Origin: Vanilla planifolia
Taxonomy: Eukaryota; Streptophyta; Magnoliopsida; Asparagales; Orchidaceae
Reading direction: 5' to 3'
NCBI GenBank assembly: GCA_023846275.1
Contig: CM043878.1
Coordinates: 7,185,501 to 7,249,500, forward strand
Length of the DNA: 64,000 nt
Part shown: positions 55,345 through 64,000 of the stretch, in pieces
Layout of the letters: the number at the start of each line of letters is the position of its first letter
Position numbering within the stretch: position 1 is the stretch's first letter
The notes under the pieces: model-generated
What the model was told of the DNA's origin: nothing
Databases searched by the model: none
What the model saw: only the letters and a program-made list of their open reading frames with translations
Made by a program: the position numbers and the translations under genes

Positions 55345-56624
55345 CAAAAATTTGAAAATATTTTTAAGTTGAGCTAATTTTATTTGAAACTAGATATATT
55401 TTTCTAATTTAAGGAAACATTTTTCACTTGCAAAAAAATTCTTTGATATAAAATAGTTACTTTAAAAATATCAAATCAAGATAATTTTTATATAGAAACC
55501 AAATCATTTATTTTTCTTTAAGATTTCAAACTCAATATTCAAATAACTAGTAGCAAAAAATAGAATTAATTCTATTTTTTATCATAAAGAAAAGTCTTCC
55601 TTTATCTCAAAGTAAAGCTAACATAAACTATATAGTTTGATAACAAAAATTTAAAACAATAACATTTTTCATAACAAACTTACTAGGTAATAACATTGCT
55701 AGTAGAATCTAAAACAATCCAAACTTAATACATGATTTCTAAAAAAATATAAAGGAAAATGACATAATGTTAAGTCATTATCTCTAATCATCGTTTTTGT
55801 ATCCTCATAAAGTGTTTCAATATAAACAAAAATGTTTATGACAAAATAGGTAGAGCCAATTAATAAAAACTTAACAATAATATTATATAACATGAAACAA
55901 AATAATACAAGTTAGGTTATGTTACATGATAGGGTTTATAAAATTCATATGAATATATAGAAAATAAACATTGGAATGCAAAAGATAACACATAATAGTC
56001 ATGCAATTTGGTGTTTCCATTGGTAAGCATTCTTCCAATGGTATTATAATTCTTATTCTAATCTCTAAATTTTCTTTTTTGGTATATCTACATTTCAAGA
56101 AATTCATAAACTTCACGGACAAAGAAAAAAGTGGAGTGTTGGTTAGAGCAAGTCGCCTTATTCTATTACGAGAAATAATTAACAGAAGTTCATCTGCTAT
56201 TGCATCAAAAACTAAATTGTGGGTTCTGATAAAAAATGATTTCTATAGTAGATGTGTCATTGATTGAATTTTGCTAATTGACTTCTATTATATATATATA
56301 TATATTCACCTCAAGGGCTATGCCATAACACTTGATCTTTGCCACGAAGCACTGCTTACTATCATATCATATTGAATGGTAAACAAGCAAAAGAGAGTTT
56401 GACTTCCTCACTCGTTGAAGAAGCTATAGCTTTATTGAAACTTGAGTTGATCCAATTACCCAAAAACACATGTTTGGATTTGAGATCTTTGATTATTACT
56501 TGCTATTATGAGTATGAAGGTGAGTGATGCATGCACGACAATTATTTAGAGGATGCATTATCAAAAAACAATTCCATATCATTTTCGGGTTAGATGACTA
56601 TTTGGATAAGATGTTAAGGGCCAT
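53463..56624. other. AT-rich intergenic region
   Basis: Apart from microsatellites, no gene was recognised. Short open frames at 56.0-56.5 kb have no family features. Confidence 0.55.
55251..55337. repeat. (TA)n microsatellite
   Basis: A pure TA tract of about 87 bp. Confidence 0.95.
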
Positions 56625-58900
56625 TGTAACAGCCTTACTTTTTTTTTTTTGTTGAAAGAGCTTTTTAAGACGAGTCTAACAGTGTTTAGTTTGTAATTTT
56701 TGGAGTTTTAAGAAATAAATTATGAATTTTTAAAGATTTGGATATATTTGCAATATTGAGGATATATTTGTAATTTTGAAAATGTCGGCATAGTTCAATT
56801 CATTTTGGAGGAAAGTATATTTGTAAATTTAAAGTTGTTGGTTGCACTGGTATATATGCAATTTTAGGAATTTCAGCACAGGTTTATTTCTCCGGGCGGA
56901 GGATATCTGTGCAAATAAAAAATTAGGAATGGGTGATATGAAAAATGCGGTTCACGAACCTTCGGGCAAGTTGGTTTCGACCACGATTATAAAAGCCGAA
57001 GCAGTGTGCATTTGAAAAGCACTTCTGCGAATACTGATTGCGGGAAAGGTTGGCCGGAGCGCGCAGAGTGCGAGGATTTCCATAAGTGACTGCTGACAAG
57101 GATTTGTAAGGCTCTCTGGGAGTGTACAAGAGTTCCAGTAGTCGCCGTCGTGTAGAGTTATGGCATGCTACAATGACGGCCGACGAGATTCCATAAGATA
57201 AGGTAAGAAAATGCTATTTTTGCTTCGCTAGGGTTGTGTAAGTTTTTTCAGTGAGCGTCAGAGACTAGAGGTCAGAAGCCGAGCTGGATTTGACCTGTTC
57301 AGTGTGTGAATCGGCCGATCAAGTGCTGGTGAACTATTTCGGTTCCGTGAGATGGGAGAGAGATGCGTAGGAACCGATCGAGGCCTTGGACCGGGACGGG
57401 CTACTAAATCTGTCGCACTGGCACAGGTGGTCCAGCGCCGACGGAAGCCAACAGCCAAATTAAGAAAATTTGAGGATTTTAGAAAACGCGTTTTGGAAAG
57501 CTGTTTGGGAAAGCTTTTAGAAAGTATAATTTTTAACCATTTAGGAACAACTTTTGGCTAATAAGCATATTTTAACTTGTTATGTTTGCATTATGGGCTT
57601 GTAGGACATCAAGAAGAATAAAAAGTAGGCAATATAAATTGTATAATAATTCAGGTAGATAAATTCCTAACACTGTGATGTAGCACATTATATGTATTTT
57701 TACATGATTTTTACTGTCACATGATATTTATGTTATTTGCTCATTTCCTTTACATAAAACCTAAAAAGAAAGAAACAATATGGTACAATATGCAAAAATA
57801 AAAAGAGAAGAAACAATATAGAAAGAAATGTCTTTTCATAAGACACATTTATCTGTATTAATAGTTGGAAAAAAGATAGTAAAAATGGGATTCTCAGATA
57901 ACATTATCTTCACCACTAAGCTTAGTGTGTGGGATCGCAGGGTATCGATCTTTAGATCAGATATCTGCCTAGTGTTATGTGCTATAGCCCCATGATGATT
58001 TACATCAGGCTCAGCATTGGTCGCAGGGTATGGTACCATACCTACCTGGTGGCACTAGGCTCAACGTGTAGGATCACAAGGTATCGATCTTCGGATTAGA
58101 TCTTTGCCTAGTGTTATATGCTTGGTTGGATGCCGGCTGGAGGTCATGATGATGATTGGATCGAGAGGATAATGCGTCAAAAGGAATCGGGCCTGGTAAT
58201 AACACATTTATAAGGAACTGGCATTTCTTTTGGTTTTTCATCTGACATTATATGACATTTGGTATAGTTTTAGCTTTATACATATGATTTATCTTTACTG
58301 TTTATGGTAATTTGATATCTTTTTTTTCATAATTAGTTAAATATTGTGATTTATCTACTGAGATATATAAAATCTCATTTAGTGCTTACGTCACAGGTCA
58401 TACAACAATTACACCGAGAGATAGGAATGATGCTGCTACAGAAGAGCTATTTTCACGAGATGTGTGAGAGAGGGAAGGGCTTGGTGTGATTAAATGTTTA
58501 AAAACATGTCTTTATATATATATTTTTGGATTTTAGACTTGGTGTTTGTCTCACCGTCGGGTCCCCACATTGGGTTTTGTTCATTGTCCTCACTCTAATG
58601 GTAATTTTGTTATGAAGTGGTACTTGATGTAAGCGGCGGCTTGACAGCCACTATCTTTGAAAAATTAGATTTGAAGAGTAGTTATAACCAAGTTAAGATT
58701 AAGCTCAGGGATGAGTGAAAGAATACTTTCAAATCAGAAAAAGATCCCCAAATGGGCCTTTTTCCAAGTGAGGAATTTCATATCTTTCTTGATTTGTCAT
58801 ATTTGAGTAAGTTATGCCATTCTCATCTTTCATGTAATTGCATGTTCCTTAGATTAGCCCATTCTATCATCATGAAAGGTATCTAACATTATGACTACAT
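56625..58900 (+). mobile_element. Ty3/gypsy LTR retrotransposon remnant, broken
   Basis: Starts with TGTAACAGCC, a common start of plant Ty3/gypsy LTRs. It continues as a GC-richer block of about 2 kb that looks like a long LTR, including two direct repeats 139 bp apart (57,914 and 58,053). From about 58,645 the plus strand reads like the Ty3/gypsy reverse-transcriptase core (KLDLKSSYNQVKIKLRDE), which continues briefly and then fades. Gag, integrase and a second LTR were not seen. The copy is truncated and old. The 3' edge of the LTR-like block is uncertain. Confidence 0.65.
57914..58125. repeat. 139-bp direct repeat inside the LTR-like block
   Basis: Two copies of CACTAAGCTTAGTGTGTGGG / CACTAGGCTCAACGTGTAGG, each followed by a GGTATCGATCTT and TGCCTAGTGTTAT stretch. 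Confidence 0.8.
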
Positions 58901-59383
58901 TGATAAATTCTTAGTATCTCTTTCCAATTTAATTTATCTTATCACATAATCATTTAATTCGTAGAATATTTTCTTTTTAATTGATTTTTACATTTTTATT
59001 ATTTATATAAAATTCTATAAAACCAGCTATCTTGGTTAAGGTGGATCTTTTACGATTATATTAGTTTTTTACCCAATAAAATTACCTTATGAGTTTACAT
59101 GATAAATTCGATTACTCTTTCTTGAAATTTCTCATATTTTACTATTTTAGAGCTCTACCTAATGAGGATGATATATTTCGAGTCTATGCCATTTGTCTTT
59201 TTCTTTAAGACCTAACACATTTGTGGAATAATGTTCAAATTCAGAAGTTAGTGGTATTTTTTTATGAAATCCATTTTATCAAATAAAATTCTCTTTTTAT
59301 ATTTCAAAATAATCAAGCAATCCTTCTTCCTTTGATTAATATAAATGTAACGATTTAAAGAAAAATCTTACATCTATTTACTT

Positions 59384-59493
<110 letters not shown>

Positions 59494-60389
59494 CAATGCC
59501 ACTTATAAACTAAATCTAGAAATAATTAAGAAATTACAATAAAATTATAATATCCCAATGGCATAAGAATTGATTAATTAATTATCTTAAAACTAATTAA
59601 AGGAAATGTATATTGATGAAATGATGAATTGAACCTTAAATAATGAAAAACTTTAGAGACACCATAGTAATAAAGAGAATTAATTACATTATGATTTTTA
59701 TGATTTGCAAAATGTTTTCATGAATTATGAAAAAAATCAAAAAATTATAAATTTATAAAAATAGGGATTTTGAGTCTTTGGAAGAAAAGTGAATGTCAAA
59801 GATGAAAAATAAGATTATTAAGAATTTGATGATATAGATTTTTCGAAGTTCATATTTGAATAAGTCATCAAATTAAATGTTAAAATTATATGAGAAGACT
59901 ATTTTAAATATTTTTTAAAAAGAAGAATTCACAAATTATCAATTGATTTGAAAAAATTCAAAAAATAATGTAATTTATTAGAAGTTAAATGATATTAATT
60001 TTATGAAAATTGGATATATATTGGTAGTAATAATTAGAGAAAAATATTTTTATAACATTTTTTGAAAAAAAATAAAAAATAGTAAACGGTGGTAAAAAAT
60101 TATTAAACTTTAATGAATGATAAACCTAGATAAGTAGTTTATTGTAAAATTAATTAAAAAATTATAGAGATAATTTTTTTAAAAAAAATTTAAATAATAA
60201 ATTAGGCCATTGGAAAGGATTGGAAAGGAACCATGCAAAAGTTGCCATGAGGGGAAGCCATTAGAAAATTTTATTTGAGCTTTGGAAACATTTGTATTTA
60301 AGATTAAAAGAGTTTTAAGTGATATTTAGAAGATAAAGAAGGAGGAAATCAATATAGAAGCTAAAATGACATTTTTGCCTACTTCAAAA

Positions 60390-61290
60390 ATGTTGGAGAC
60401 AACTTAGTGAAGATTTTAAGACAAGCTAAAGGGTGACTTAAGGACAATCACGTGCTAAGAAGGAAATTTGAAATCAAACCTATCTATAGAAGGAGAGAGA
60501 AAAATGAAAATAGAGAATCTTAATTAAGAAACTTTGTTAGGTCATGCAAGCAATTAATTAAATTGTTGTGACTTCCACGTAAAAAAAGAGGAGGCATTTA
60601 TGAGCCTTGTGATTCATATGTTTGATGTTTAATAGTATGCAAATTAGTAATATTTAAGAATTAGAAATTTATTAATTTATAAAAAAAATACTTTTTCTAT
60701 TCTCGATGTAATGGGATGTTTGTTAAATTCATGTCATATTGAGGCTCATAATAATAATACAATCATGCATCTATTTTTCTTATTCTTATTTACATATAAT
60801 GTATCAAATGTTTATGTTGTAATTTATTTACTTAAATGAATTTTGGAGAAAACTTGGGAGGATTTTAAGAGAAGCTAAAGAGGACTTAAGGACAAGCATG
60901 TGCTAAGAAGGAAGTTTGAAATCTTGCATCTATGTAGGAGGAGAGAGAAAAATGAAAATAGGGAATTTTAACTTAGAAAATTTATTAGGTCATGCAAGCA
61001 AGTAATTAAATTGATGTGACTTACACATGAGAAAAAGGTAGGCATTTAAGAGCCTTGTGATGCAAACGTTTGATGTTTAATGGTATGCAAATTAATTGTA
61101 TTTAACAACTAGAAATTTATTTATTTACAAAAAATTGTTTTTTCTATTCTTTATTCTTGATGTGATGGGATGTTTGTTAAATTCATGTCATATTATTTAT
61201 ACTAATAGTATAATCATGTATTTTTTTTCTCAATTGAATATATGATATGAAATGTTTTTGTTTATAATTTATTTACTTAAATGAATATTG
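60390..61290. repeat. Tandem duplication, unit about 450 bp
   Basis: Two direct copies meet at about 60,840. GACTTAAGGACAA occurs at 60,435 and 60,883 (offset 448), TTGGAGA.AACTT at 60,392 and 60,843 (offset 451), and AATTTATTTACTTAAATGAA at 60,821 and 61,266 (offset 445). Intervening words such as GAGAGAGAAAAATGAAAATA and GGTCATGCAAGCAA also match in order. No coding content was seen. Confidence 0.85.
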
Positions 61291-64000
61291 AGATAGGGAT
61301 TGAAAAAATTTATAAAAATTTTTAAAAATTATTTAAAGTGGCACGAAAAAGAGCAAAGATATAAAGTGAAAAAGATAATACATAAGAAAGGTTTGAATAA
61401 TCATCCTAAAATGGGTCAAGACTTTTGGGTTTTGAATAAACAAGGTATCATGGCCTCACCTATGCCACAGTAATGACTCGAATTTCGAATATAGATTTTA
61501 AATGATTCAAAGTGATTGAATAAATAGAATTGAACTTTTAATTTTTTATAAAGTATATTAGAATAATAATTTTGGATATTCTTTAATAAAACATGTATTT
61601 ATTAAGAATGCTTAATTTGAAAAAATAATATACCATTGGATCGAACTTGTTACGTCGAAATTTGAGTTTGTTTGGATCCAATAAAAATTTATAAAAAATT
61701 GAATTATTAATAACATATAAATTATGAATTAAATAATTAATAAAAAAATAACATAATCAGTAGAAAAACCATAGCTTCTTTCCCCTTCTTTCTCGACCAG
61801 CATAAGGTTTTTTCTCTTTTTCTCCCTCATGCGTGTAGTCGACGACCTCCGTAGCTTTCTATCCTCATTATGTCACCATTGTGTAGCCTTACAAAGCTTT
61901 TATGTCCAAGATTGGGGACTCATTAGCTACTATTGTTATTCTTTTTCACTTCGATTCAAGAAAAAGAGCACAATCACAAGTAGAAGGATGTCAAAAAGAG
62001 GAAAGACCATGGTTTGGCTTTGATTTCTCACTTAACTTCATCTTTTTGCTTGAGAGGAGTTAAAAAGAATTGATTTTTAGTATTTTACTTTGAAATTAAT
62101 ATGGGAAAGGGTTATTTTGCAAATTCAAGCTTTAGACCTACTGTCGATTATTGTGCTTACAAATTTTGATACAAAGAAGAGAGAATAAATGAGCTCTTAT
62201 GTATTTTCTTACCTTCGATGCACATGAGGAGGAACTAAGTGATTTTTAAAGGTTATTAAGCAATATTAGAAAACTTTTATTATAGAGAGGAACCTTGAAG
62301 GTTTTTTACATACAGTCCAAGCCATTATGGAATCGCCTGATTGAAGTAGACGTGAAGCTTAAGTAGGAAACTATACGAAAAGAAAATTTAATGTAAAAAC
62401 TTTTCCAATAAGAATAATATTATATTATAATTATTTAGTATTTAAGATTGTAACATATTATCTTTTTTTTACATTATATTTTATGTTATTATTACATGTG
62501 TAATGAAACATAAAAGTAAAGAAGTAAAACAATTGATTGATTTAGTGTGTAAAATATTAAAAATAAATAGGATGAAGAATAGAGAAATAGATGAGAAATG
62601 AGAAATAGAAAAAATAAAGTAAAAAATAAATGCTTGTGATATGGGGTCGTATGAGTACTTGATATGAGTTATATTATATGATTTTCATTATGATAATTCT
62701 ACTAATAATGATATTAATATATCATAGATATATTGTAATTAAAATAAGTTAAGATGAGAATAATAGTATTTATCTAATAATATTAACTCTAGTTGTCATA
62801 CTCTGGTATCATTATGAGTAGAGATAAGATGATATGCTATGTTATAGTACCACTAACATTAGAACCTACATGATATGTGATGAGTTGCTTATCATATGAT
62901 CTAATGGCTAGAGATAAGAACTATTATGATGTAGATATGATATATGATAAGTTATTTATTATATAATTTAAAGACCTAGATATGAGTACTATTAAATAGA
63001 CATGATATAATATGCTTATGGGCTAGAGTTTACATATTATGATATGATGTTAGATGATATGATATGATATGTAGACATAATATAGTTGTGATGAGATCTT
63101 ATGATAATAGAATAATGATTATTTAAAAAATACTTAGGCTTTGATGATACGTATGAGTATTATGAAATAAAAGAGAGACATCATTAGAATAAAAAATATG
63201 AGAAAATAGTATAATCACAATAGTTTAGAAATATATAAAGAGATTATATTTTAGATAGATAAAATAAATTATAATAGATAAAGAGATGAAAGTATATATA
63301 TATTAGAAATTATATTTATGCATCTTTTATGTACTAATTATTTGTACATAAGTTTGATAGCTTATTTTTTTAAAAAAAATTATGATATTTTTTTTACTTT
63401 TATGTATTCCAAAAGACACGTGGATGATTATTTTGAGATAATGTATTAATGCATGTATTTATTTTTGAATATTTTATAAACACAGCTAGATCTATAGGTT
63501 TGAGCCTATATTTCATGAATCAAGGGTAAATTTATTGATTTTGTTATATAAAAAAATATTGATGATTATGATATTTTTTGGAGATAAAATATTTTATTTA
63601 TGTAGGTACATTATAAATTTGATTATATTAAAATTATATTTATGAATTTATTATATAAATATTATATATCTCTTATGATTATTATTTTTAATTATTGACT
63701 TGTATAAGAAAACATAGACAGTTTTAAAGGAAACTTTATCCATTTGATTTCTGAAGTATAGTAATTTCTTAGGTAAGATTTGAAATATTAGATGATTTAA
63801 ACATAAATTAGAGTAAGTCTTACTATTATTTCTTACTTAGTTGTCATTAATATCCTCTAATTATATTTAAACTCTAATTATTCTAATTCTAAAGCTATTA
63901 AGATTAATATTATAATGAGATGTTTGGTAGGGTGTGATAGTTACTTATAAAATAATAATAATAATAAAATATTAAACATAATTAAATATATTTAAAATCA
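61291..64000. other. AT-rich spacer with degenerate GATATGAT-type repeats
   Basis: No gene recognised. Between about 62,640 and 63,130 GATATGAT, GAGTACTATTA and GCTAGAGATAAGA words recur irregularly, suggesting a worn tandem array. An (ATA)n run lies at about 63,950-63,967. Confidence 0.5.

Overview
This 64 kb window is nuclear DNA from a flowering plant. It is AT-rich, with GC-richer islands over the genes, split genes with GT..AG introns, and long introns and spacers filled with microsatellites, minisatellites and old transposon remnants. The KASI C-terminal half and several of its residue choices look monocot-like to me. The 4.9, 8.8 and 14 kb introns and the low GC argue against a grass, so a non-grass monocot is my best guess; this is an inference, not a measurement. 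No bacterial, organellar, CRISPR or tRNA features were found.

Layout. (1) 77-15,596, minus: a complete ten-exon RUNKEL/FUSED-type kinase-like gene of 1,364 codons, whose fourth intron is 8.75 kb and holds an antisense LINE fragment and a G-poor degenerate array. (2) 15.8-23.1 kb: gene-free AT-rich spacer with a 48-bp minisatellite and an adjoining duplication of about 455 bp. (3) 23,174-23,557, minus: a small, GC-rich, arginine-rich plant protein that I cannot name. (4) 25.24-25.55 kb: a TATA box followed by short GC-rich reading frames of unclear status. (5) 25,954-26,468, plus: histone H2A.X in two exons, behind a promoter with a plant histone octamer and CCAAT boxes. (6) 27,244-27,738, minus: a one-exon gene for a PNRC-type small protein, convergent with H2A.X. 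(7) 30,533-53,022, minus: a complete seven-exon plastid KASI gene of 474 codons, with introns of 4.9 and 14.0 kb; the 14 kb intron carries a pair of retroelement-like direct repeats and a dispersed repeat in three copies. (8) 53.3-64 kb: spacer with compound microsatellites, long TA tracts, a broken Ty3/gypsy remnant near 56.6-58.9 kb and a tandem duplication of about 450 bp at 60.4-61.3 kb.

The genes are ordinary housekeeping functions with no shared pathway: cytokinesis (RUNKEL), DNA-damage chromatin (H2A.X), plastid fatty-acid synthesis (KASI) and two small proteins of uncertain role. I did not find a convincing new multi-gene system. The more unusual material is the two small proteins, the layered tandem repeats, and a repeated retroelement primer-site-like motif. 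Exon boundaries were read by hand from GT..AG sites, frame continuity and remembered family sequences, with no alignment program.
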